Part shown: piece after piece, positions 36,501-48,600 of the stretch
Numbering within the stretch: position 1 is the stretch's first letter
Layout of the letters: each line of letters starts with the position of its first letter
NCBI GenBank assembly: GCA_015657535.1
Contig: JADHZB010001721.1
Location: forward strand, 40,395 to 104,394
Length of the DNA: 64,000 bases
Direction of reading: 5' to 3'
Source: Nephromyces sp. MM_2019
Lineage: Eukaryota; Apicomplexa; Aconoidasida; Nephromycida
Notes under the pieces: model-generated
What the model saw: the letters and a program-made list of their open reading frames with translations, nothing else
Databases searched by the model: none
What the model was told of the DNA's origin: nothing
Program-made: the position numbers and the translations under genes

Positions 36501-39500
36501 GAGAAAAAGCCTTAAAACGGCCATTCACGTTAATAGACCTGAAAATAAGCAGTGAACTATGGAATCGATATTAGGCATTTCGCAAAGCGCTGTTCTCACG
36601 GCTTTTTCCATCGCATTTAGCCTTTTTTCTAGAGAAGAGATATCCAAACTCTCCTGGGAGGACCGGCAGTCAGCCACAGGAGCTTCAGAGCTTATCCGGG
36701 GTGCAGTCAAGCAAAAGGCAAAAGCCACCGCCTAAATACAAAGAAAAAAGCGAGAATTTAACAATTTTAAGAAAAAATATTAAAGAGAGAGAAATGAAGA
36801 AAAACCCCCAAATTCCAGCTAAAAAAGGGGGAAGAAGAAGTAAAAATAAGGGTTTATAGCATGATTAGCAAGAGTACTTGATAAACTGTAGCTGATTGTA
36901 TGCCAATCCTCATTTTTTGCTGCAAAAATCTGATGATATACTTTGATTCTGATCCCCTTGCTGATACCAGTAACTTTTTTATCTGAAGAGAAGCCGAAAA
37001 AACAGCGAGTGAAAGAGAGTAAACAATTTGAGAAGACCTCTAGATTTCGGCAGAAACATAAACTCTTTTAAAACCTAATAAAAGCTTATTTTGCCTTTGA
37101 AAGTTCGCCAATTTTGCTATTATACATTGAAAATACGCCAATCTTAATGTGTTGCACTTTAAAATGAGAAAAAGCCAAGCTAATTCACATTTAAAATCAA
37201 GAAAAATTCTTGCTAATAGGAATTATCGCTAAAACAAAATCAGAATTTTTAACCTTTTCTTTCTTCTGCAATTGAGAGTTACTGCCAGAACATTCAGACA
37301 TAGCCTTTAACTCATTGAAAACGCCACGAATTGTCAATGGCAGCATAGGAAACAGCGTTCTTACACTGCAGCTGCTTGAGGCAGCAACAGATCCAAGATC
37401 CTCTTGATGCGCTAGGTCTAAATAACAGATACTCGTACCAAAATGTATTACATATAATCATAAAAAAAAGCAGTTTTTGATAAAAAAAAAACTTTCTCAT
37501 CTTCAATTGGTTTGAATAACTTTTAACAAAGCGACTCAGCCTAAAACCATCGTTAAAATACGATAAACATTCAAAGATTGGCTAAAAATACATTAAATTT
37601 CCAGCATACTATAAGAAAAAGACGAAATATGTCCAACCATTAACTTCATATTTCCCTGCAAAAATACTTTACCAAAATATCTGTAAAAATGAAAAATCAT
37701 GAAGAAGATTTGTAGTCTACAGGAAATAGTAAATGAAATTTCGCTCCATTTTTGAACCAATGCTTAAGGAGCTGACAGATTTACGCTGTATTGTCGTCTA
37801 TTATTTGCCTCTTAAAAAACTAAAGCAGAACCGATTGGCTAAATAGTCGTAAACCCACACAATCAGCCAATATGCGTAGATTAAAAGGTTTTTTTAACAT
37901 TAATTTTAGGGTTTTTATTATTTTTACTCAAAATTTACAATGAAGAGGGTGCGGATCTGCTCATTAAATGGCTTTTAGACTCGTTTAAAAGCCTCAATCA
38001 AAAGAATGAAGGTTTTCTGAGCGTTTGGATGAATTTATACTACTGTTCGTCACATATATGTAAAGAATATACTCAAGACATAACGAGTGTTCAACCCGTA
38101 AAAAAAGAAAATTAAAGCTCGCAAACTCTGCTTTTTCCCTCTTTTTGAGTAGTGTGTAGCAAAAATATAAGCATGCTACCAGTAGTAGCTATAACAACGC
38201 TTTTCTGATGATTAAACACCAGCAGCTAAACAGAAAAAATTTGAGCATTACCTTTCTTGATATTCGATTCGGAGCGTCCATATGTTTCAGCCATTGTACG
38301 AACTATAATTGACTCTCCCACTCCTACCTCAACTCCTAAATATTCTGGAGCTACCCTTCAAAATAAAACAAAGCAGCCAAAAATATAAACGATAGATAGC
38401 AGCGTTTTTTATCATAGTAAGATCTGTTAGCATTGAATCACACACACGCACACACACACACACACAGGGAAAAACCATAGATAGCAGCGTTTGTTATAAC
38501 AGCAAGATCTGTTAGCCTTGAATTACACACACAATAAAAGATGAACTATTTGCAAAAGAATTCTGTACAATCATCATTATAATAAGGTCTCTTGCATGCC
38601 ATCTAAAGTGCAAATTGAGCACTTCATTGGAGCCTTAGGGGTTGTAGATAAGGCACAGCATAAGATATACAGTTTGCACTGAATCTAACAAGCGGAAGCA
38701 TAAATTTCAAAGCAGGTGGGACAGAGGATTTCCAAGCAATCCAATCTTTGCAAATTATATACCTCCAAAAGAAGACACACACACACACACACAAGTACAT
38801 CATGCTGCTGGCAGCCTTCAGCGCATGGGCTCAGTATAATCTTGTTGGTGAACAAGCCATATAGGAACCTTTAAATTTTTGATGTCTTATGTCTTTTCTA
38901 AGCTTTAGAAGAATATGTGCTCGAGTTATCAAGTACTAAAAATAATAATAATTTAGCAAGAATCAAAAGCTTACGAGAACAGGGAATCAAAGCTTGGAAA
39001 AGCACGCATTTCTACTGCTAGAAAGAGGGATCTCGCTAAACATCAGAGTCTTCATAAGCTCATGCTTTAGCAACACACACACAAACTCTTTTGGAGATGA
39101 GATGAAAGAGAAAATCTAAATCTATCAGCATCAAAATCACATTTTCGACGAAACAAAACCTTCGAAGAATACAATAAGACTTCATCAATTTGCTTAAATC
39201 ATGGTGATAAGCCTTCAAGTATGCTCTGATTGGCAGTGAAAAAGATTTTAGCTGTATACTAACTCCACAATGAGCGAAAGCATATTTTTACATATAAAAA
39301 ATCGCCTTCTCAACTCCTATAAAACTTTAGCAGTCTTATGCATCGCCTTGCCCTTACAAAAAGCAAATAAAAGATACTTACTTGTTTAAACATATATAAA
39401 TAGATGCTATGAGCTCCTCTTCCCTAGCATTGAAAATTAATAAACGAAAGAAATTCGACAGGATTACTGCAACAGAACGCTTGCTTCCCGATCCAGAAAA

Positions 39501-40787
39501 CTTCAATTCCTCTATTTTATCAAAAGTTTCTGATAAAACGCTAAACCTATAGAGTATAGACAAGCAAGCCACACACAAGTTCACCTTATGGAAGGTATGA
39601 AGAACGCGCAGGGCGCGCAAACACACTAATAAGCACCTTATAGAGTGCATCAATCAAAACCTGCATTGGTGATAGATTAAAATCACAAACATACACACAG
39701 AAACACAGAAACACGGTCACACACATATGCGCACACATACACACCAACCCACATACACACGCACGCACACTCATAAACACCACACAGAATGCATTAATCT
39801 AATCCTAACTTGGTGGCAGTTCAAAACCACAAATAGACAGAGTATCATTGGGCGGTCAACTAACTTCTTTCAAATAAAGATTATCAAGCGATAATTTAGA
39901 TTAAAAGCTTCTTAATAATCTGCTAAAGAAAATCTTCAAAACTACACTCTTTAGATGGCTAAACTACGATAGCACAATGCTAACCGAATGAATCGATCCA
40001 GGCTCCGCTTCTTCTGCTGATCTTCACGCGAAACAAACCAGGAAGAAAAATCAAAGCAGGCAGGGCTAAATTTTGGGGAAGCCAAATCACTCAATGCCTC
40101 CGTGGTAGCCCCAGAAGTAAGGCAGGCAAATAAACTACCGGTTTTTGGGGGTTCTTCCTGGAGTGTTGATCCTTTTTTTTTTTTTTCTTACCAGAAATCT
40201 GGATAGTCTCACTCTGTGCTAATGGAGAGCGTCTTTTGGATTCCATAAAAGTTAGCATGGAAGCTCCTTCAATCGAGTTCGCTGGAACTTTGAAAAGAGC
40301 CAAACAACACACATGAAAAAAGACTTGTCTAAACCAATAAGGAGGACATCTTCATCCTTGGCAAATTCAACAAAGCACAGACTATTTCTCCCAAACTGAT
40401 ATTAGGGACTTGATATTCAGCTTTTATTACACAATTTTGTTTAGAATAAAAGACTATAAAAGCTTTAATTTTAAGTTTTTTCAAGAAATATATAAAAGAG
40501 AAAATGTAATTTATACCAGTACATATTATATTTCAGAGTAAACTACAGTGTAATGACACTCGCTTACTACCGCTAGCCCCCGGGGGAGGTGAAAGGTAGC
40601 TTAAAAGAGAGAGTTTATGTAGCAATTTATTGTGCCAAAATTAACATACAAAATTAAGGTTTTTTGAATAAATCGTCAAAAGATAGCACACCTTTCCTGC
40701 TTTCTGAGATTTCAGTCGAGCCCTCGCTTGATATGTCATCTGCATCGTGATGAAGCTCCTTTTGGCTAATTTTATCACTTTGAAAAA
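33552..40787 (-). CDS. LIG1: DNA ligase I (ATP-dependent), at least 14 exons
   Basis: Secure exons, in transcription order: 39546-39382, 38355-38252, 37417-37254, 36982-36887, 36731-36539, 36354-36165, 35754-35676, 35286-35176, 34999-34798, 34679-34525, 34354-34169, 34041-33934 and 33731-33552 (TAA). They give 643 codons with continuous phase. The protein seals nicks in replication and repair through a Lys-AMP intermediate. The DNA-binding domain is seen in [30 protein letters not shown] and [15 protein letters not shown]. The nucleotidyl-transferase motifs are [10 protein letters not shown] (adenylated Lys); [32 protein letters not shown]; and the C-terminal [10 protein letters not shown] of motif VI. 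Further 5', an exon ending at 39985 (SLDRFIR) joins in phase; 40192-40312 and 40692-40787 encode Ser/Glu-rich disordered sequence like the LIG1 N-terminus. Their joins and the start codon are unresolved. Confidence 0.95.
38393..38531. repeat. Imperfect duplication (~56 bp) with CA tracts in a ligase intron
   Basis: Copies at 38393-38449 and 38477-38531 share tagatagcagcgtttt or tagatagcagcgtttg, agatctgttag and cttgaat or attgaat followed by CACACA. An (AC)n tract at 38438-38466 separates them. Confidence 0.8.
39682..39787. repeat. CA-rich complex microsatellite in a ligase intron
   Basis: Interrupted ACAC/CATACAC/CGCACAC units over about 105 bases, on the 5' side of the exon at 39382-39546. 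Open frames read across it are composed of Cys/Val repeats and are artefacts. Confidence 0.8.
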
Positions 40788-41334
40788 CTGCAATTCAATC
40801 AAAAATGAGCGTGTAAGTACATTAGGAAAAAAATTTTTTCAGCATATCTTTAAAAAAAATCGGTGAGGGGCCTTACTTCAAGGATTAACCATTCACTGAA
40901 TCAAGATTTCCAGAGATGACGCTAGAACCAAGCGTAATTACATAGAATAGCAGGGACAGATAAAGGTTTCAAGTAAAATAAGGCAGAGAAAAAATGGATA
41001 CAATTCACAACAAGCTAGTTGCGATGATAGTAAATACATTATCGCATTATCCCAAAAAAGTATTAGGTTTATAAAGACTATCTTGAAGCTTCAAATTCAA
41101 ACCAAGAGGGAAGCAGACACGTAAAAAATTTGCAAGAGAATTCGCTCTAAAGTGAGCAGAATACACGATCATATGAGTGCCATAGAAAAAAAAAGTTTCT
41201 ATTAATTCTAGAAATGCCTTTTAATTGAAACATGGAGCATATTTATACTCTATAGGATTATTAGTAGAGCAATACTTTGCAATTAGCTGGAAAGAAGCTT
41301 AAACAGGCAAAAAATGATGTAAAGAAAACAGAGA
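40788..41334. other. Unassigned stretch upstream of the ligase N-terminal exons
   Basis: No convincing exon was found. The ligase start codon and first exon may lie here or further 5'. Confidence 0.3.
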
Positions 41335-41646
41335 CTAGCGTAGTACGAAGCTGCCACATTTACGGCAAAAAGCTGCTGGTATGGAAGATGGGAAAAACAC
41401 ACCACTTGTAGATTCAGTCACATCGCTTTCGGCTGCATCCTCTTGCTCAAATAAATTATTAGCCGAAGCTTTCGTTTTAAATAAAATGTCAGGACATTTT
41501 TCTTTATCAGGGCATGCTACGGCATCGGTAACGGCAGTGCAAACAGCATTTGTCTTGTTCAATTGAGTTCCCCGTGGCGGAACCGGTTTCAAAAATTTCC
41601 TACAAATCACAAGCGATAGTAAAAAGGAAAAAATTGCGCGGATCAC
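41335..41646 (-). CDS. Unplaced coding-like exon with CxxC, possibly the 3' end of another gene
   Basis: A minus-strand frame follows an acceptor TTTGTAG (about 41600) and runs to TAG at 41335-41337. It reads KFLKPVPPRGTQLNKTN, then a Ser/Glu-rich part, and ends CRKCGSFVLR. A preceding segment (about 41690-41760) ends with donor GTAACG in the phase needed for the join and encodes FDDATHSVAIALYSHGNVYS, which has the feel of a WD40 blade strand. That segment lacks an acceptor AG on its 5' side within its open frame. It could be the end of a separate gene upstream of the ligase, or an extra N-terminal part of the ligase. Function unknown. Confidence 0.3.
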   Translation of the reverse strand: MIRAIFSFLLSLVICRKFLKPVPPRGTQLNKTNAVCTAVTDAVACPDKEKCPDILFKTKASANNLFEQEDAAESDVTESTSGVFFPSSIPAAFCRKCGSFVLR

Positions 41647-41763
41647 ACGATAATATCGAGAGTTGAAAAAAAAAACTCGTTACCTCAATAGAAGCGAGTA
41701 GACGTTGCCATGGGAGTACAAAGCAATAGCCACGGAATGAGTGGCATCATCAAAAGCCAATTT

Positions 41764-44700
41764 TTCGCAGGAAAATTATGTAGATAAGTGGTAATTCAAC
41801 CGTTTGGCAATGAAGGTACCCCTTCAAATAGCTTAAAAACATATGATTTTGCTATTTATGTTATAGAGGGCTAAGTAGGGTGGAAATCAATGAGTCAATT
41901 GAGGATATATTGGCTACTTTGTTGAAATGGGACAAGTGCACTTTTTTGACAAGCCTTGTGTACTGCAGTAACTTTGGCCTTGCTCATAGAGCTCGGGCAA
42001 CTTACAAGATTCCAGTCTGCATTAGGGTATTCCTTTTATAGCAAGATTATAAGGTCGTAACAGTGCTATATATGTATTGTATAAGTCAGGAAAATACAAG
42101 GTAGCCAGCATGACATCAGGCCTAAAGATGTGCTTATTTGTTGTAATTCTTTAATTTCCGAGGGGGCATTGAGTGGATTTCCGAATTATTGACTGGATTT
42201 AAGTATAAAGTATTGAGTGGATTTCCGAAGGAAGCAGTAACTGGATTTCCGATGGAGAAGTATTGAGTGGATTTCTGAAGAAAGTACTAGCTAGGTTTCC
42301 GAAGCAAGTATTGAACATATTTCCTTAATCATCGAATCAGCTGCGTCTCATACGAAGTACTATGCTATTGACACTGTCTCTGGCATACTTTGCGAATAAC
42401 ACGCGGTACTTTTGATTATAAGCTGCACGAAGTGCTTCGTTTCACTGTCGAAATTCCCGGCAACGACTTAGAAAGTCGTTCGAGCTGTCTTGTCTACCCC
42501 TGGTAGTCACTTCAAAATATGATCGCAGTGGTGTAAGCATTGAGTGAAGGGAAACTTCGTGTATCGCCCGGGAACCTCTATCGAGTAGTCTTCAGGAGCA
42601 GCGGCTACACGCACCCAGCTAAGCGCATAAATCATGCCACAGCCATGCTGTCGGTCCACATGTGAGATACGCAGTCACCTTGGACGCTGAGGGCCATGTG
42701 AGTCTACTCGAGGGAAAAAAATTGCTTTGTTTTTGTGAAGAAGCTTACTCAACCTAGAGCAAGTACTTATTTTAAGCAAGGCAGCAAAGACATTGGCCTG
42801 CATGTAATTAGTTGGGAGTTACCCGTACATCTCCATAGGAATTTGGAAAATGGCTAATAAAGGCTGCTTTGTACCTGGACATATTGATACCATAAAACCC
42901 AGGAAGTTTAAAATAACTTCAAGCTAATATAGCAGCATTTGGAAACATGCACTGAGAATTCTTGCTAAAGACAATGATGAAACATTTAAGCTATTGCAGT
43001 CACAACCTGAAATATCTTTAGTATAACAAAATTGGTTCAAGATAATATCTGCTTCAGTATATCGTACATGCTTTCCACTATTGTGCCTTGAAAAGACAAT
43101 TGAAACAAGTAACTCTACAAATATTGCATATTTTTTTAAAATTTTAACTTCATCTCAATGCTACGATTCTCACAGGTATATTGCTAGGTCATCAATATTC
43201 TGACAAGTCTCAAATGAGGATATGGAACTCGATTAATGTATTCTTTCACTTACTGTTGATTAACTGAATTCTTCAATCTGTTCGAAGGAAAGTTATTGGT
43301 GTTATCTATATTGTTGTATAAAGAACCTTAATGAAGTAATGTGGTTTCGGAGAGCAGCATATATCAAAATCCTCAAATTGAAAGGGTAGCTTTATTTATC
43401 ATGTGGCCTGATATAAATTTTTAATGGTTTGAAGTGAAAAGGCTCTTTCCCTCCGTTAGACAAGGGTAAAAATCAAATTCTCCTGCTGTGCTCAAACTGC
43501 AGCGGCAATAGTATTGACAATTCAAGAGTATGCAAACATCTCATTGTTGGCTTTAAAATTTACCAGAATGAGAAAACGAGGGACATGAATCTCCGTATCC
43601 CTTGCGTTATGTCATATTAGCTCAAAGATTTCTGAATCATAAAAAAAGAAATATTGCCTGTGTTCATATGCATTGAAATTTTTCGTAGTAGCATAGTTAA
43701 AGCTCCGCGTAAATTTCCGCTACTCGCTGCGACTGAATCCTTAGAAACCATAATGTTTTGGACCTGGATTCTCATACTATTAACATTAATAACCCGTTTT
43801 GTGCAGCAGCTAAGATAGAATCCGGTATCAAGAGGTGAGCAACAGTAAAAATTACTTCATCTAAGCCCACATAACATGGTTATGAGGTAAAAAAAGGCTT
43901 GAGCTACCATGATATAGGAATATATAGGTAGCCACCCATGCAAAAAAATCCACAATGAAATGATTTTTAATATTAAACTGTCAAAATTGGCTAAAAAACG
44001 AGTCTTTTCAGGAGGTTCAAGCACTACCAGGCAAATTAATCATCTTATTGAACCGAATTTTTTGCTAGGGAATTAAGTTTCTCGCCAAAGTACAACCTAC
44101 GAAATCCCGCTTTTCTCTCAAACATGAAATTTATCCCCATCGAAACTGCAGCTATTCAAACACATTTATTGAAAGCTTCGCTTTACACTAGAATGATATC
44201 CACGTTCGAGTCCAAAAAGAAACTTCGGACCCCTACCGTGTGACTCGTGCTTACTAGTCTAGTATGCCATGACAAGCGTCCCATGCTTGATTGAATGTCT
44301 TAACAGTGGGTTAAGTCATTTTAGGAAATTGGCGGTAAACTGCAAAAAAACTTACCGAGTTAATAATTGTGACAAGCCCATTGCTTCATTCTTGATCTTA
44401 AACTTATTCTTATTATCAGTATTTGTACACTTGGTTACTAGTTCAGCAATGAAATCGGCGTAGCGCAGTCAGCTGGTCTCCCAGCTTTGTAGTCCATCAA
44501 GTTTGTGAGCCACCTTTAGATTTTCACTGAAGTCAAGGATGTTATTGACAGGATCCGAAATTTTCCCTGGGCTAGGCCTGTATTCAGACACTTTAAATTG
44601 ATGGCGATGAGCCCTGGCTGGAAATTACAAAAAAAATCCTTCTGCCTTGCCTTTGCGGCTCTAAGATACCATATTTTGGCCCGGTCTTTTTTTTGTCCAA

Positions 44701-45680
44701 GCTTTGATCTACCTGCTATGCTTCCCCTCTAGCCTGAGCGACAGTTTTTAAACTTTAAGCAACGATAGTTGACATGGATTATTACGCTTTCATTGATGCA
44801 CCCCGGTTGCATCAACCGGGATCCCCAGGCAATGCAAATTAGTATAGCAGAATGCGGAATAAGTAAAATTCGATGCAATATGCTCAAAATGCTGCCGGTA
44901 ATTTTCCGTTTAACTCAACCAGCAATGGATCATCATAACGATGTCAGCTGATATGTATCCATTTAATGAGAAAAATAAAAAAATTTTTTAACCCAGAAAG
45001 TAGATATGTAATATGGTGACGTCCCAGAACCATCAGATTTCAATGTCGGATAGAAACCCTCTGAATATAAAGTAGTGTGTCCTAACTTAGTTGCTGTCCT
45101 GCCTTAGAAGGCTATTCATGAGCTTTGAGATTTAGCCGCATTTTTTTCCGTTGAACTTATGTGGTTTCTTACTTTTTTTTGGAAAGCGGAACCTGTACCT
45201 AAACCTCTTCATGTGATGTCTGTCTTATTCCATAGCCGCATTTTCCACGTTTGTATTGCGGTATATTTCATTGTGACGTTTCTTTTGGGAAGTCTATAGG
45301 GAAGCCTTTTTGAAGAAATTCACAAGAACGACGTGGTTACGAAATTTAGTAGGGCGGTGTCTCGGTGTGCCTGGTGCATTCAAAGACTATTTCATGCTTC
45401 CTTGTGTAGAATTAAATTATATGGAATGCATAAGCTTGAAATATACCGGCATCCCCAGAGCTGCCACTTTCCTTGCTGTCGCGCACTAGCTTAAATGCAA
45501 AATGAATTCTTACTTCTAGTAACTTGTTCGAAATATAGGACGTCTGCATGTCGTTGGATAGAAGCTGCGACGAAACATAGCGGACACTAACAAGTACAGC
45601 GCTTATTTCATCCTCTGAAGGCGGCAAAGTTCATACGTTTAAGTTTGGCTACTATAGCATAACGCTCTCTTGCTATAAAA
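41764..45680. other. 3.9 kb intergenic region
   Basis: Only short frames are present and no exon chain was found. It lies between the minus-strand ligase region and the + strand hydrolase, so it probably contains two divergent promoters. A degenerate repeat occupies 42167-42326. Otherwise I see no recognisable feature. Confidence 0.4.
42167..42326. repeat. Degenerate tandem repeat of about 22-27 bp, six units
   Basis: The phrase tattgagtggatttccgaag recurs with changes: gagtggatttccgaa, gactggattt, gagtggatttccgaagg, aactggatttccgatgg, gagtggatttctgaag, gctaggtttccgaag, gaacatatttcc. Spacing varies from about 20 to 28 bases. It is not in any recognised gene. Confidence 0.8.
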
Positions 45681-48600
45681 ATGGATAATGGCTTTGTCAA
45701 GCTGCCTATGAAGACCAGATTTTGTGACTTAAAAGTTAATTCCAGTCACTATGAAGTTTCAGATTTTCAGGACTCGTTCATACTCATTCCTAGAGATAAA
45801 CAGAAAGAATTTAACCTCAAGAACTCTATTCCCTGTTTATTATTCAAATGCGAGTGCTCGAGTAACATTATTTTTTACCTTCATAGCTTTTCAGAAGACC
45901 TAGGTCACGTTGCTTTTCTATGCCATAGTATAAGCAAGCTCCTAAATGTTTCTATGCTTATAATGGAGTTTCCAGGTGATTGAAGAGTACCGGCGGAATA
46001 TTATTTTTTTATTTCAATTGCGCCAAGTGAAATGCTACGAAAGCTGATAAAGTGGCGTTTAATTTCTTCGGACTTTTTTACATCTCATATGGTGCTATTC
46101 TCTAAATTTTTAATTTATTATATCCTCTGTAGATTGCTTGAATTGAATGAGCTAGAGCAATAAAAATTGATTGTGCATAGTATAGTACAAAGTGGAATTT
46201 GCTGAGGCAATTTTTATACAAAAAAAACTCAGTGCGCAGCAGTTTACTTTCGCTTTTTACTTCATGCCTGCTTGTTAGGGTATCACTGTATAGAAAATTT
46301 TTCTAGAAATGACTTGTTAGAATCATATAAAACAAAATTATCTTTGAAAATAAATTTATATAAAAGATTATTATCAATATATTGTAAATATTAAATGCAT
46401 TAAGAAGTGGTTTTGGGGTGGAAATTTGATAAAATAAATTATGCTAACTTTTTCTGCTAGCTTTGTACTATGGACGCATATATAGCAGCTCATTTTAAAT
46501 GCGATTATCAAAGCTTTGAAATTTTGTTTAAAGCCTTGAAATGGTCTGGTTACATTATATCACCTTATTCGACAGGATTTGGATGCTCCAAAACTCCACC
46601 TAATGAAGTTTCCTGGTCACGTTTTATGAATGATGCTTATATCTGCTTAAAATTCATCGTGAGAAGACTAAGATTTTCTGTAGAAAACATTTTTATTTCT
46701 TCCCATGGAACTTCTGCAGGAGTTGCATTACACGTAAGTACATTTTTTAATGCTATAAACACTAAGATTTCATGATTTTCTCCCATTGAGTTTTGGGCAG
46801 GCAACAAAATGCGAGCTTAAAGTCACGTCATTTTAAGGTATACAAAGAAAATTCGAATGCCACAGAGGATAAAGCAAGCGCTTGAGTAGAATTCCGCCTG
46901 TTAAAGCATTCTAAAACTTTTACTTATGGAGAATATATATATCAGTGTGAATTGTTTGGTTTGTAGCTTCATTTCAACAGGTACAATCATATCCGCTTAC
47001 TCGTAGTTGGTAGCTTGAATATTGAAAAAAACTAATATGCTACGGCTTGTTTCGGAAGTATTATACTGTAGTTTGTGCATAGTTTTTGCCCTCTGAGCTG
47101 ATGCTCTTTCATACGATTAGAAGAATTTGGCTTAACTGGAAACAACGTAATGTGGGTTGATTATATTTACTCTTTTGGTTTAAGTTGATGAACTTGAATT
47201 TTTTCGAGTGAGTTAATCCTCTAGATTGGAAATTGACAATAAATGCAAAAATTTGCTGTTTTCTATAGAAAAAAGTATACTTACATGAAAAAATCGCAGT
47301 TATTCAATCATTTACCCCCCTTCCTTCAAGTATAATACCGATATTCACTTCTTCAGTTGGCTTTATGGCTAAAGAGGCTCTGCCCGCATTCTCCTGATGA
47401 ACTCAATTCCAGAAATCCAAAACCTGGAGGACTTATTTTATTTGATGCACAATGTTTTGTCGAACCTTCTCTGAATGATTATAAAATGGCATTAGGTTAT
47501 GTAGCTGCTTTTGATGATCTAGGAGCGTCTTCTCACTATTCTTCGAATGACTCCCATGAAGAATCAGTGTCTTTTAGGGATAGAATGACTTCTAATACTT
47601 CATCAGACACTCCATTATATGCAGAAACAGCGGATTTTAGTCGGGAAACTGAAGTAATACTCAGTAATTCGCAGACTATTCCATCTATAGAAGTTTTTAA
47701 AGAGACTATTCCACCTTCAGATGAGCAGCTGATGCCTGAAATCTTTGCTAAAAAAACCATAAATAAGACTGAGGTGCTAATTTCTATAAATGCTTTTTTG
47801 TGACTGTGTTTTCTACTTTTCTTGCCTTGTTTTTCTGCGACCAAAACAAAATTACCTGGATTATGCTGACTAATGTGTGTTTCACTCTGTAATTTTTCAT
47901 TTTAATGTATTTATATCTGCTCTGTAAGTGTATGTATGCATTTTAAAGTGAGTGTAAATTTGGCACCTAGAGGGAGTAAAATTGGCATTGCAAGCGAGAA
48001 TTCTGGTGTATAATTTTTCAGCAAGGCTTTAGCCATATGCTTTGTTTTTTCCTTGAGATTTTTGCTTTAAGAGGATTTGGTTTATAGCTGGTTTACAGTA
48101 TAATATATATTTAATTTCCTGAAAATTCATCTTCATGTTTTTATGAGCAGTAAACCTTTAAACAGCAGCAGCTTCTTTGTATTGGTAAAATGCAGTTGAG
48201 CATCATTTTTATACCCTTACTCAAGGAAAGGCTTTGATACAGAAGATGTATCATAGTTTTATTTTTCCTATGGTATGCGTAGTATTTTTGAAGTATTTTC
48301 GTCATGTGCTTGGGCTTTTGGCATTTCTGAGTTTTTTCCCTGTTAAGCATCTATTAATCATTCTTAATACATTGAATCAGGTAATAAAATTAATGAAGTA
48401 ATAATAGCTGAAGAAGTAGAAAATTCATCCATCATAAAAGACGTTGATTTCGCAGTTCAGTAATAAAAGCAATTTCTCCGTTTTTTGACATCAATTTCGT
48501 GTTGCATTGCTAAACGAAGCGAAATCTCTGCCATATTTTAATTATATTGGAAATGCTATGATACGAGCATTCAGGTGGCTTTCTCCTTGTTTGATGTGTG

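Noticed and set aside
40091..40312. Independent Lys-rich ORF
   Set aside because: Its upstream half reads as ligase N-terminal sequence up to a donor at 40191; the rest is out-of-frame read-through of the A14 run.
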